This document shows positions 26,108 through 37,675 of a stretch of 64,000 nucleotides of DNA, in pieces. The notes beneath the pieces were generated by a model. It was not told the DNA's origin. It saw only the letters and a list, made by a program, of their open reading frames with translations, and ran no database searches. Source of the DNA: Meloidogyne chitwoodi (taxonomy: Eukaryota > Nematoda > Chromadorea > Rhabditida > Meloidogynidae). The translations under genes were made by a program, and so were the position numbers. Position 1 is the stretch's first letter, and each line of letters begins with the position of its first letter. The stretch lies in assembly GCA_015183035.1 (NCBI GenBank), contig JACZZP010000016.1:1984001-2048000 (forward strand), written 5' to 3'.

Positions 26108-29100
26108 ATGACAACAACAATTCCTGGTTCTTTGGTTAATAAAACCAAAAAGCATTTTATGGGAATGTCTGCCCCAGCTGGCTATGTTGCTGGTGTTGGT
26201 AGAGGTGCTACAGGATTTACTACAAGATCAGATATTGGTCCAGGAGTTGATTTACCCTCTGAAATTGGAATGGCCGCTGCTGCAGCGGCAGGTGCGGCAC
26301 CACCAATAAAAAAGCCAAAAGATGAGGATAATGATGAACCTGAGGATTTGAACGATGCAAATTATGATGAGGTTTTTTAATTTTGATATGTTTTAATATT
26401 TCATTTCCTATTTTTTAGTTTGAAGGTTATGGTGGAAGTTTATTCTCAAAAGATCCGTATGATAAAGATGACCAAGAAGCCGATGAAATTTATCATGCTG
26501 TTGATATGCGTCAAGATGAACGTCGCAGAGATTATCGAGAAAGAAAGTACAAAGAAGCTGTTGAAAATTACAGAAAAGAAAGACCAAAAATTCAACAACA
26601 ATTTAGCGATTTGAGAAGACAATTAGCAACAGTTAAAGAAGACGAATGGGCATCAATCCCAGAAGTTGGAGATAGTAGAAATAGAGCAAAAAGAAATGCA
26701 CGTATGGATGTGTTAGTTTTTTTTAATTTTTTAATTCATTTTGGGCGAACTTTTTTGTGGAATTTCATTATTTTTTGGTTAAATTTCAATTTTCTCTTTT
26801 TTAGTTTTACCCCCGTGCCAGACTCAGTCATTGCTTCCGCAATGGGTTACGGTCAGATGAATACTGTAATGGATCAAACTGTTCAAAATGGAATCTCTAC
26901 CCCTTTTTCTGGTTTTCAATCAACTTTAGGTGGTGGTCTTGGTTCAACTTTTGGGGGTTTCCAGTCAACTTTTGGTGGATTTCAATCAATCCTGAACCCT
27001 GGTTTGGTTTCTCCTGGTTGGAAAACTGGAACATCTTCAGACTTGGATTTACGTAAAATTGGACAAGCAAAGAATCGAATTATGGATATTAGACTTAATC
27101 AGGTTTTTCAATTTAAACTATTTTATAGGGGGATTTTTAATCAATTTAGGAGACAAACATTAAAAAAAAATAAATTGCCAAATGAGGATAAAGTAAAAGG
27201 TTTGACGCTCAGTAATTGTTCATATTTTTTAATCGTAAATAGGCTTAAATGAATTTTGCTTATTTACATCTATTTTAAGTGGAGAAAACATTAATTTCAA
27301 TTTTTATCTGTTTTAGCATTTTGTAAATGTTAAAAATGTTTAACAGATTAAAAAAAAAATAAAACATTTTTAATTTTTTTTTAATTCCACTTTTAAAATT
27401 TTGATTAAATTATGTGTTCAAATATTTACTTTTTGTAGCGTTTGATCACAAAGTTTTCAATCTGATGGCCGAAAATAATTATTTTAATTAATCCAAAATT
27501 TCTTTTTTCTATTTTAAAATCATTAAAAATAAATTTTCTTTTTTAAGGTTTCTGATTCAATTTCTGGTCAGACTGTTGTAGACCCAAAAGGTTATTTAAC
27601 TGATCTTCAATCAATGATACCCCAATTTGGAGCTGATATGCAAGATATTAAAAAAGGTCGAATGCTTCTGAAATCGTTGCGTGAAACCAATCCAGAAAAA
27701 CCTCAGGGTTTAAATTTTGTTTAAATTTTATTTTATTTGTTTTTATAGGTTGGGTTGCTTCTGCTCGTTTAGAAGAGGCTAGTGGTAAATTACAAGCAGC
27801 GAGAAATTTAATTATGGAAGGACTTGAAAGAATTGATAAATCTGAGGATTTGTGGCTTGAGGCGATTCGATTACATCCTCCAAATGTTGGAAAAAATATT
27901 GGTTTGTTTTTAAATTAGTTTTTGGTTTTTAATGCCTTTTTGGATTTAAATTTTATAAAGTTTAACCCTTTATAATTTAAATATTTTTTAAAGTTGCTAA
28001 TTCTGTCCGTGCACTTCCCCATTCAGTCAAAATTTGGTTAAAAGCTGCCGATCTTGAAATTGATGTAAAAGGAAAAAGAAAAGTTTTGCGAAAAGCTTTG
28101 GAAAGTAATCCAAGTTCTGTTCGTTTATGGAAAGCAGCTATTGATTTGGAAGACCCTGAAGATGCTAAAATGCTTTTGGCTAGAGCTGTTGAGTGTTGTC
28201 CACTTAGCACAGAATTGTGGTTAGCATTGGCTAAATTGGAAACTCTTGAGAATGCTCGAAAGGTTTTTTTATTTAATTTAAAATTGTAAGGCCCCGGCAA
28301 GTTCCGCGCTTTCATTGACTAATTAAAAATCCCAGCTTATCTGATAAATGAAAAAGAAAAGTTTACGACCGTCGGTGGGGTGGTTAGGTGGGCTAAAGCC
28401 CCCTGCTTGGAGAGCTTGCGGAACCCATTCTTTTATTTCTGGGATGGGCGTAATTTTAACTTAATTAAATTTTAACTTAATTATTTTAAAGGTATTAAAC
28501 AAAGCTAGAGCAAATATTCCAACTGAAAGAATGATTTGGATAGCAGGTGCTAGACTTGAAGAAACTCGTGGTGAAGTTAAACGAGTTTCAATGTTAATTG
28601 AACGTGCAAAAATTTGTCTTGAATCGTTTCAAGTTGAAATTAATCGGAAACAATGGTTAGAAGATGCTGTTGAATGTGAAGCTGCTAATTGTCCATTAAC
28701 TAGTAAAGCTATTATGTAAGGTTTAATTTAAATAGCTTTATATTGAAAGGTCCCCCTATCCTCCATTTGATATCCTTTGAGAGTTTATTTCCATTTAATT
28801 GTCTTATTTACACAAGGGGCAGTATGGTGTAATGGTTAGTGGTTTGGTTTTGCAACTAGGAGGGTGTTGGTTCAATACCCGTTGCTGTCCTGGCCTTTTC
28901 CTTTTCCTCCCGCTCTTTTCCTTTTACTCTAAATAGGAAACCAACGCTTTAATTCAATTATTTTAATTAAATTTACTTTTTAGTCAAGAAGTTATTGACA
29001 TTGGCGTAGAAAACGAAGACAGAAAACACACATGGATGGAAGATGCCGAATGGTTTATTACTCAAAATGCAATTCATTCAGCTAGAGCAGTATATTCATA

Positions 29101-30854
29101 TATTTTAAATGTATTTCCAAAGAAAAAAAGTATTTGGACACGTGCAGCATTTTTTGAAAGAGAATTTGGTTCAGTACAAAATTATGAAGAGTTATTAGAG
29201 AAAGCTACAGAAAATTGTAAAGATGCAGAAAATCTTTGGTTAATGCGAGCAAAATCTCGTTGGCAAGGTGGAGATGTTGATGGTGCTCGTAAAATTTTAG
29301 CAGAGGCTTTTAAACATAATCCTAATTCTGAAGATATTTGGATGGCTGCGGTTAAACTTGAATCGGAAAATGAGGTTTAATTTAAATTGTTAGCAAAAAT
29401 TAATCTTCTAAGGGTTGAGGTAACTTTTCTCAATTTTTGAAAAAATGTTCACAAGTTTTGTCCACAACTTTATTATATTTATTTTGGAGAGGCATTCTCT
29501 TTATATATTTCTCCTTAGAAATTTTTAAAGGTAAAAAGCTGTCAATCATTTTTAAATATAAAAAGTTGCGGACAAATATTGCGGACATTTGTGCTAAAAT
29601 TGAAAAGAGTACCTCCTAGAATTTTTTTTGGAAAATTAGGGTAATTTTATGTTTTATAATTTTGAAAAGGAAAATAATAATAAAAAAGTATCTTATTTTT
29701 CTTTTAGGAATTCGATAGTGCAAGAAAATTATTAAAACGTGCAAGAGATTCAGCACCTTCTCCACGTTTTTGGATGAAAAGTGCTCGGTTAGAATGGTGT
29801 TTAAATAATTTGTCTGGAGCAAAAGAATTATTAGAAGAAGGAATTTCAAAATATCCTGACTTTGAAAAATTTTATATGATTTTTGGACAAATTTATGCAC
29901 AAGAAGAAAATTTTGAACAAGCAAGAAAATATTATATTGATGGAACAAAAATAAATGTTCATTGTATTCCTTTATGGTTATTATTAATAAGATTAGAAGA
30001 ATATAGAGGAAGGCATATTAAAGCTAGATCAGAATTAGATGTTGCAAAAACTAAAAATCCAAAATGTGATGAATTGTGGTTAGAAGGCGTTAGAATTGAA
30101 ATGAGAGCTGGGCAAAGAGAATTGGCACAGTCTATGTTGTCAAGAGGTTTACAGGAATGTGAACATTCAGGTTTTTTTTAATTTTTTGAAACTTTTGTAA
30201 AGATTAAAAATTAATTTTAATAATTTTAAAATTAATAAATTTTTAGGAAGACTTTGGTCAGAAGCTATTTTCATTGAATTACGTCACGCAAGGAAAACTA
30301 AAATTGTAGACGCTTTAAAAAAATGTGAACACGATCCTTATGTTCTTTTGGCTGGTTCAAAGCTAATATGGGCTGAGAGAAAATTAAAAAAAGCGAGGGA
30401 ATGGTTTATGAGAACAATTAAAGTTGAACCCGATTTTGGTGATGCTTGGGCTTATTTTTATAAATTTGAACTAATTCATGGAACTCAGGTTTTTAATTTT
30501 TTTTATAAGAAAAAAAGAGGAAAATTCTGGAAAAACATTGGGTAATAATTCCATCAATTTTCCTCTAACAATAAATGTTAGAGAATATCTCTCTCAAAAA
30601 TGTATACATAAGCGAGTACTATTTTTCTTTTCTCTGACTATTTTTTTAATAAAATTTTTTGTGTAAAATTATTTTTAGATTAAAAAATTTTTATTTTATA
30701 GGAACAAAGAGAGGAAGTAAAAAAGCGTTGTGTACAAGCAGAACCGCGTCATGGAGAGCTTTGGCAATTAGCATCAAAAGATGTTAGAAATTGGCGTAGA
30801 AGGACAGGGGAACTTTTAGAAATAATTGCAGATCAATTGGAAATACCTAAATAA
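26108..30854 (+). CDS. prp-6: Pre-mRNA splicing factor PRP6 (U5 / tri-snRNP)
   Basis: PRPF6/Prp6 bridges U5 and U4/U6 in the tri-snRNP. The N-terminal PRP1 domain is plain: [20 protein letters not shown], then [53 protein letters not shown]. Next is a Gly/Thr-rich linker ([34 protein letters not shown]) and [20 protein letters not shown]. About 20 HAT/TPR helical repeats follow ([98 protein letters not shown]) up to EIPK and the stop at 30852-30854. The gene appears full-length. Two introns carry GC-richer inserts: one inverted-repeat segment (28290-28450) and one tRNA-like unit (28816-28893). The downstream gene starts only 166 bp after the stop, which suggests an operon. Confidence 0.96.
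28290..28450. repeat. GC-rich insert in prp-6 intron
   Basis: This intron is clearly more GC-rich than its neighbours. It has partial inverted repeats: GCAAGTTCCGC against GCTTGCGGAA, and AAAAATCCCAG against TTTCTGGGAT. Its centre (GTCGGTGGGGTGGTTAGGTG) resembles a tRNA-like or SINE-like sequence but lacks a convincing B box. Confidence 0.4.
28816..28893 (+). pseudogene. tRNA-like element in prp-6 intron
   Basis: GGGCAGT and GCTGTCC at the ends form a seven-pair acceptor stem. An A box (TGGTGTAATGGTTAGTGG) and B box (GGTTCAATACC) are present. The anticodon arm around TTTTGCAAC does not form a proper five-pair stem with a seven-base loop, and the T stem is poor. It is therefore a degenerate tRNA or tRNA-derived repeat; the residual anticodon could be TGC or TTG. 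Confidence 0.5.
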
Positions 30855-31020
30855 ATATAAAGGTTTTCCCCCTTTCATTTTACTATTTTTTGGACTACAT
30901 TTGAATATTAAAAAATATTTTTTTTAATTTTATTTTTTTTTAAATTTAAATTGTTAATTATTAACAATATTTTTATCTAATTTATTTAATTATATATATA
31001 TTTTTTTAATTTTTAAAGAA
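30855..31020 (+). promoter_or_regulatory. Intercistronic region of a probable prp-6/mrps-18B operon
   Basis: The 166-bp gap holds A/T-rich sequence with AATAAATATAAAGG right at the prp-6 stop and a strong acceptor TTTTTTAATTTTTAAAG two bases before the downstream ATG. Nematode operons typically have gaps of this order with trans-splicing at such acceptors. No leader-exon evidence can be seen from genomic sequence alone. Confidence 0.5.
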
Positions 31021-32308
31021 ATGTTTTTGAGACAATTTATGCAAGCATTTAACCAAAACATTGTTCCCGTTCGTTTTAAAAGATCTTTTAGAGGATTAGC
31101 AGAACGTATGGAAAATGAAGGATTAATACCTTTTAGTGAAGATGACCAAGCATCTAATCGTTTATTTTTTTTATTTTTTGAATATTTTATTTATTTATTT
31201 TTAAAGATTTGGATTCAAGAGCAGGATTATTAAAGCCTGTTCACACTGTAGAAGAACAAATTGAATATATGGCAAGTGAAGGTTTGTTTGTTTTTATTAA
31301 ATTTTGGTTATTCTGAAAGGGAGTGTTCATTTTTTTAGCTCGGGAGGACATTAATGAATAAAGGAGAAATAGGAGTAGTAGAATATCTAGTTTTTTGTTG
31401 TTTAATTTAGAGTAAGTTCTGACCCTGACATTTTTTGGGGATATTTTCCTTATCCTCTACCTTTGCGCTCATGTAGAGGTTAAGTTCAATCTTTGGAATT
31501 TATTAAAATTTTTTATTTTCTAAAAAATTTAATTTTAGCCTATTGGAATGTATATAAAGACAGGCCAATTTGGGAAACTTCCTGGAGACGAAATTTGCGT
31601 ACTCAATTAAAATGGCAGCCACCAACACGACTTTTCTGTATTGATCGAAATGGTCGATTTAATGTTAATAATGCTTGTCCTATTTGTCGAGATGAATATT
31701 TTTTCTTTGATTATAGGGTTTATTTATTTATTTTATTAAAATTAATTTATAATTTTTAAATAGAATCCAAAATTAATTTTACATTTTTTACAATCTGGCA
31801 CTGATTTGCTTATAAAAAATTTGAAGACAGGATTATGTGTTGAACAAACAATAAATTTACAGGCACAAGTCTTAAAAGCGAAGGAACATGGTTAATTTAA
31901 TAATATTTCGGACATTTTGTCTAATTTTCTCACTTTTGGACATTTTGTCAATTTTCATTTTTGGACATTTTGTCTAATTTTCTCTATTTACTACTAAAAT
32001 GTAAAATTATTTTTTTAAGGCACTCTTCCATTCAATATTGAATTTCGTTATTTTGATTACAAAGAATGGTATCCAGATTTATGTGAAAAGGATGAATCTG
32101 CTCTTCAAGATGAAGAACAATTTCCAAAAAGAAATGTTTCTGTAGATGATATTTATCAAAATCCTGATATTGAATTTCCAGTACATAATAGAGATGTTAA
32201 TACATCTTGGTATATTTTTAAATATATTTTATTTAATTAATTTAAATAATATTTTTAAGGGATGAATGGTGGGTAAGACACGAAAAGTTTTCTAGGAAAG
32301 GAAGATAG
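31021..32308 (+). CDS. mrps-18B: Mitochondrial ribosomal protein S18b
   Basis: A small-subunit mitoribosomal protein of the bS18 family, type B. Exons join as MFLRQFMQAFNQ...DDQASN, LDSRAGLLKPVHTVEEQIEY, AYWNVYKDRPIWETSWRRNL, NNACPICRDEYFFFDYRNPK, LKTGLCVEQTINLQAQVLKA and FRYFDYKEWYPDLCEKDES, ending WWVRHEKFSRKGR at 32306-32308. The CPICRD plus DYRN-KL motif and the preceding W-R-N, PP-R-CI pattern identify the family. The N-terminus is basic and amphipathic, as for a mitochondrial presequence. The ATG follows TTTTTTAATTTTTAAAG directly, a good trans-splice acceptor, 166 bp after the prp-6 stop. An intron at about 31895-32020 contains three GGACATTTTGTC units. Confidence 0.9.
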
Positions 32309-32776
32309 ATTATAGTAAAATGTTTTTTGATATATTTATGTTTTAATGGATAAACCAATGTTTACATTTAGTCTTTTGTTTGATGATCTTTTGGGTGATT
32401 TTACTTTTTATTTATTGATGCTTCAATTGGTGATCTTTAGGGTTGGGGTGAAAATTTAAAATGACTGTTAACGCAAAATTTTCAAAATCCCAAATCGAGT
32501 GATGTAGACAAAATGTCAGTGAGGACAAAAAACTCAAAATGTCAAAAATGATAAATTAGACAAAATGCAAATATATAAATGAGTCAATTATTTTTTCTAA
32601 ATATTTTCTCATTAAAAATTCACCTCTATTAGGAGGCTAGCATTTTAAATTAAAAAAACCTTAAAATATTTTTACCCTAATAAATTATAAAAAATTACAA
32701 CATTTTATTAACGTTATTTCTCAATCACAAATTAAAAATATATTTTTTTCGTCATTTTCTGTTGTGTCAATTTTAT
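32309..32776. other. Convergent 3' region, S18b / gamma-COP
   Basis: Between the two stop codons I see AT-rich sequence with GACAAAATGTC motifs (about 32508-32570). No remnant of the missing gamma-COP C-terminus is recognisable in any minus-strand frame. Confidence 0.55.
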
Positions 32777-35700
32777 TCAGTCAGGAATTGTAAGTTCAAT
32801 AGATCCAAGCTAAAAATTAAAAAAAAATCAAATAAATCAGGCTTAAATAACCATTAGAGTCTGAATTTAATTTTTTTGCATTTTTAATCCTCAGACTCTA
32901 ATGGTCAATAAATTAAAAAAGCAAAATGACCAATAGAGTCTTAATTAGAAAAACAAATTTTTCTAATTCTCCGACTCTAATGGTCAATAAATTAAAAAAA
33001 ACTAACAGCAAAAACATCATCATAAAATTCATCAGATTCAGGTTTTCCAGTTGCTGGGTCAACATCTATAACCTTAAATTTCAAAGTAGCAAAAAAAGAA
33101 GCTCCAGCAATTCTTCCATCTTGAGGAATTTTAAGCAAAACATAATTAATATCAGTTGTGGAAACAGGCAAAGATTTTATTGGTAAAATTTGTTCAATTT
33201 GCCAGTTATTTTCATTATTTTCTTCTTCTATTGTTGCTGTTTCGTCTTCTTCTGGTTCCAAATGTACATAAACATTTTCCATAAGTTGGTCATTTACGTT
33301 ATTACGACAATCAAACTTTTTTTTAAAAAAAATTAATTTAAAAAAATATTTAATTATTCTCTCAAAATGTCCGCAAGTCACCCAATATATATTTTACACA
33401 ACGATAAATGGATTGAAAATTCACCTAGATATTCAAATTTCGGTAAGGTGCTAATTTCTAAAAGTGAAAATAAGAGAAATTGAAAATTTAACAAAAAACG
33501 TAAAAATTAGAATATTTGCGGATAAAACTTGCGGACATTTTTAGAGAATAATTAACAAGCACTAAAATACTTTTAAAAAGAGGTCCCTCTCCTTTTATAA
33601 ATCCTTTTAAAAATTAAAAAAAAACCTGTAAAAGTATATAATCTTCAAATATATGTTCAACACAAGAAACGTAATATTCCGTAACAGATTTAGTCAAATC
33701 AAATGTTGGAGTAGATTTAACAAGAGGTCCAAGCTTTTTAAATTGAGGAATTGAAGAAATTTGGGCTTAAAAAAATATTTAAAATTTAAAATTTAATTTT
33801 TTATATAAAAAAAGAAAACTAAAAGAAAACCTGAAAATATTTCCATTCTAGAAGCCTTAGTTTCTTCTTTTTTCTTCACAGGTTCTTCAATTAACATCAT
33901 TTTAGGTTTCTTCTCAACTAAGGGTTCCAAAGAAAGAGGAACTTGTTTAATATCAAAAGGTTCCTCAAAACGTTCATTTTGGACATAATTTTCCAAAGAA
34001 TGTTGAAGTCCAGCGATTGAGACCTTTATTAAATTTTAAATAAAATTAAATAAATAAAAAATAAACTTTGAGTGTATCCAAAATATATTTAACAATAGCT
34101 GTTTGGTCTTCACTTTTCAAAATTGACAAATAAAATGTAGCTCTATCTCTAACTTCATCATCTGTGTCTAACAAACAACGTTTTAAAAGGATTATTATAT
34201 TTGGACGAAGTTTTGGACATTCAGCACCGAATTTTGCTAATGCTGTGACTGCTGCTGCGCGAACCTTTTTAAAGAAGAAAAATAAAATTAATTAGTCAAC
34301 CCAATAGATCACTCCCCATTTGATAAAATTACTCTATAAATTTGATTAATTTAGGTGAATTTCTCCCAATTTTTTTAATTTAATTTTTATTTATTTTCAA
34401 GTCTCAAAATTATATATTATCGCTTCATTATTTTTTATAAACATTTATGAATTAAAAAAAAACATATTTATAGGCCTTTTAATTATCATCATTGACTGAC
34501 TGGATTTTTATTTAAAAAAATTACTAAAAAGGGTCTACTTTTTCTTTCTTTTTTTAAATTTTTCTTATATTTGAATTTTCTCTTCCAAAAGAAAAAAAAA
34601 TTTTTGTAAAAAAATTAAAAAAATAAGGAAAAATTGGAGCCTCGAAACTTTACTTACCCATTTTTAAAAATTAAAAAAAAAATAAACCTGCGTAGTCTCC
34701 AAAATTACACGATTATAAATAAATCGAATATAACGTGCTGGATGATTTGTCGTTGGCCCTTCTCTTCCCAATAAATGTAAAACTTTTGTTGCCAAAGCAG
34801 AATGTTCACAATCTTCAATAAATTCGCATAAATGTGAAAGACCCAAATCTTTAGCGTGAGAATTGTCCTCAACAATTGAAATTATTGTATCTACAATTGC
34901 TTTTTTGTATTCAAAACCACCCTCATCACGTAACATTGAAGCCAAAAAATTCATTAAAGTTGCGTGTTTGCGAGGATAGCGAACACAAAGAGAGCGAATT
35001 GCTTCGATTACGACAATCTTTGAAAATAGATTTTATTAAAATTTGAAAAAATTATGTTTTTCCCCATTCTCTAACTTTATTAAACTCTTAAACATAAAAT
35101 AAATTTAAAAAAACCTTAAATTCATCACTTATTTCACTAACAAAAGTCCCAATTTGTTTCATCAAACGTTCAACCGAAGCTTCAACTCCAGTTTTCAAAA
35201 GTGTAGTGATTGCTAATGTTGCAATTGAACGGTTTTGATCAGTAATAAGTTGTTCCAAATCAACATTACAAGAAATAACTGCTTGAGGGTAATTTATGGA
35301 AATTCGATTTAGTGTTCTGACAGAAGCAAAACGCAGAGCAGATTTAGGCGATGAAAGGAAGATTTGAAGAACACTGATGGCAGAGGCTAATTCTCCACTT
35401 AAAAATTAAAAAAGAATAAAAATAAATTTAAAAAAAACCTAGAAATAGAAGGAATGCGAACAATAGCAGAAGCAGCCTCATAAACCACCATTTCGTGTTT
35501 ATTACGAAGACAACTCTCAATAAATTGGAAAGCAATACGATCACTAATATTAAATTTTAATAAAATTAAAAAATGAAAAAACCTTCCATCATCATCTTCA
35601 ACTAATTTTGCAGCAATTCTAATCAAATAACAAATTGCCAAAGGCGAACGTAACCCAGACTTGCTAAACTTTTGAACCATTTTAAGTATTGCAAGACGAT

Positions 35701-36453
35701 CAGATGAACGAATTTGATACAAAAGACTTAGCGCATGAAATTGAACCATATGATTGTCAGAAGATACAGCTTCTTGTACTTCATTTGCCCAACGACGAAC
35801 AACGTCAGGGCTTCTTTTCATTAGATGAAGTGAAGAAACTAGGGCAGCGGAAGAAACAGATGGGACCTTGTCAACAATTGCTTGTTTCATATATCGCTCA
35901 ATTGCTTGTAACATTCCTGTATCTGTCAGAATACGACAGAGTGCACGAATAGCAGAAGGTCGATAAATATCTTCTCGACCAGTCATATCCTTTGTTAAAC
36001 TAAAAATTATTAGAATTAAGGTTAAATAAAGAAATTAGGCAAGTAGTGGACTAATAAAGTGTCAGGGGAAGACTAAAAAGTTCAATAAAATCAAATAAAC
36101 CTGCTAATAACGATAATAACATCACTCGAAATTGTACAAAGTTCTTTAATTGCCAAATAAATAAGCATTCTTAAAGTAACATCCTTAGTTTGCCACAATT
36201 TTGTGATGGCAAAGAAAGTATCGGTAGCTTCAGTTTTTCCAATTGTTTCACCATGTTGAAGTAAATAAAGTAATTTACAAAGAATTGGTCGACATTTTCT
36301 AGCATTTATTGGAGTTTCATTAAATGCTCTTGTCTAAAAAGAATTTAATTAAATTTAAAATTAAAAAAATACTTCTTGAACAACTGTTGCCTTATCCAAA
36401 TGATCATAGGGATTTACAGCTCCAGCTTCATCATCTTTTTTGTCACGACGCAT
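32777..36453 (-). CDS. Coatomer gamma subunit, C-terminally shortened
   Basis: Gamma-COP of the COPI coat, acting in Golgi-ER vesicle formation. Minus-strand exons run from [20 protein letters not shown] through [100 protein letters not shown] and the hinge ([11 protein letters not shown]) into the appendage ([60 protein letters not shown]). After DEFYDDVFA an intron leads to [10 protein letters not shown] and then TGA at 32777-32779. Family members continue for roughly 120 more residues (the platform part of the appendage). Here TGA occupies the codon after IPD, and no homologous continuation follows. The trunk is complete. The penultimate intron contains a double hairpin, and another intron a 204-bp foldback element. 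Confidence 0.93.
32845..32990. repeat. Two AGACTCTAATGGT hairpins in gamma-COP last intron
   Basis: ACCATTAGAGTCTGA (about 32850) pairs with TCAGACTCTAATGGT (about 32902). Immediately after, GACCAATAGAGTCTTAATTA pairs with the following TCCGACTCTAATGGTC. Related CAGACTCTAATT pieces are in an SLC17 intron near 12068-12108. Confidence 0.75.
33350..33553. repeat. Foldback element, TGTCCGCAAGT family, copy 1
   Basis: The arms TTAATTATTCTCTCAAAATG-TCCGCAAGT and their complement match at about 28 of 29 positions and enclose about 145 bp inside a gamma-COP intron. Related elements lie at 50188-50375 (git-1) and 57286-57452 (nup98); single ends occur near 29570 and 49650. Confidence 0.8.
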
Positions 36454-37675
36454 TTTAAGTTATATTTCTTTAAAATTATTAAAATAATTAAAATAAATTA
36501 GCTTAAATTTTACGAAACAAAAAACTCCAAATAAGACGTGTATTCTCTTCAACACTACTTTAATGCAAATAGTCTCTAGTTTTTCTCTTTATCTCTAATT
36601 CTCTTTATTTAAAATACTCTTTTACCCTTAGCGATTAATCGACTCGCGACTAGTTAGGTCGTAACAGTATCTTTTTCAAAAAGAAAACATCAAAATAAAA
36701 ATTACAAAACGTCAAAAATAAAAATGCCATCACTAAAAATAAGAAAATGTAAAATAAAGGCATTTATTTAAAAGTTCAAAATTGTCCGTATTTTCCCTTG
36801 AAAAGTTGAACAATTAATTTATTTTTTTACAGGTATTTTTAGAGTCTATCCAAAGAAATAATCTTGGATATTAAAAGTTGTCAAAATGCTTCCAAACTTG
36901 AACAATTTATTGAAAGATCAAAACCTTATAAAATGTTGCCTTCACCTGAAGATGTAATAGTAGTATATTTTATTTATTTTTAAAGATTTTTCTCAATTAC
37001 TTCGTGTAACGAAAACTTTAATTAATTTAAAATTTAATTATTTTTGGAAATTTTGAATAAAAACTGGGTTGCTTCTTTTGGCTTTTTTTTTACACCTAAT
37101 TTTATTTTTAAAATTTGTTCTATAGAAAAAAATATTTTTAACAAAATATTAACATTTTTTAAATAAAAATTGAGAAATATTTCTATTCTTTTCTTATTTT
37201 TTATTCAATTTTTTGGAACCCTTTTTTGGGTAAAATATTTCCGAATAAGAGACACTTTTCTTCTTTTTAAAATTTATTTTTTTGCGGAAAACTTGTGTCA
37301 CGAAAAAAAATACCCAATGAGAGGAGACACTTCTCTATATTATTGGTGGTTTTTTTTTCACAATTCCGCGATATGACAATAATTTTTTTTTATTGTAACA
37401 ACAAATTTTTAAAAAATAATTTAAATTATAAAAAAAAATATAAAAAACTTATTTTATAAAATAGGTAAAACTAGGATTTTACATAACTCAACCATTTTGG
37501 GAAAAAAAGGTGTTAATCATTATTTTAAATGATTTTAATGAAAATTTCCAAAAATTACTCATTTTGAACATCAAAAACCCACAAAAATCCTAGTTTAGTT
37601 AAGAAAAAATAAACCTGAAAATATTCAAAATAGTTTAATTACAAGTCCAATCGTAGGTCCCAAAATACAAAATAA
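36454..37675. other. Intergenic, gamma-COP promoter side and gene A 3' side
   Basis: 36454-36790 is the gamma-COP promoter. A copy of it exists at about 44405-44720 (shared block AATCGACTCGCGACTAGTT). The remainder is AT-rich; 37468-37600 is a small foldback element. Confidence 0.55.
37468..37600. repeat. Foldback element, AACTAGGATTTT family, copy 1
   Basis: AAAACTAGGATTTT at the left and AAAATCCTAGTTTAG at the right are inverted about 100 bp apart, just downstream of gene A. The second copy (46017-46135) is just downstream of the paralogous gene C. A donor-like CAGGTTTATT beside each suggests they sit in 3'UTR introns. Confidence 0.7.

Noticed and set aside
28816..28893. Functional tRNA-Ala or tRNA-Gln
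   Set aside because: The acceptor stem pairs, but neither anticodon choice gives a five-pair stem with a seven-base loop.
35689..35952. Plus-strand 87-residue frame inside gamma-COP
   Set aside because: Antisense shadow of a conserved gamma-COP exon.
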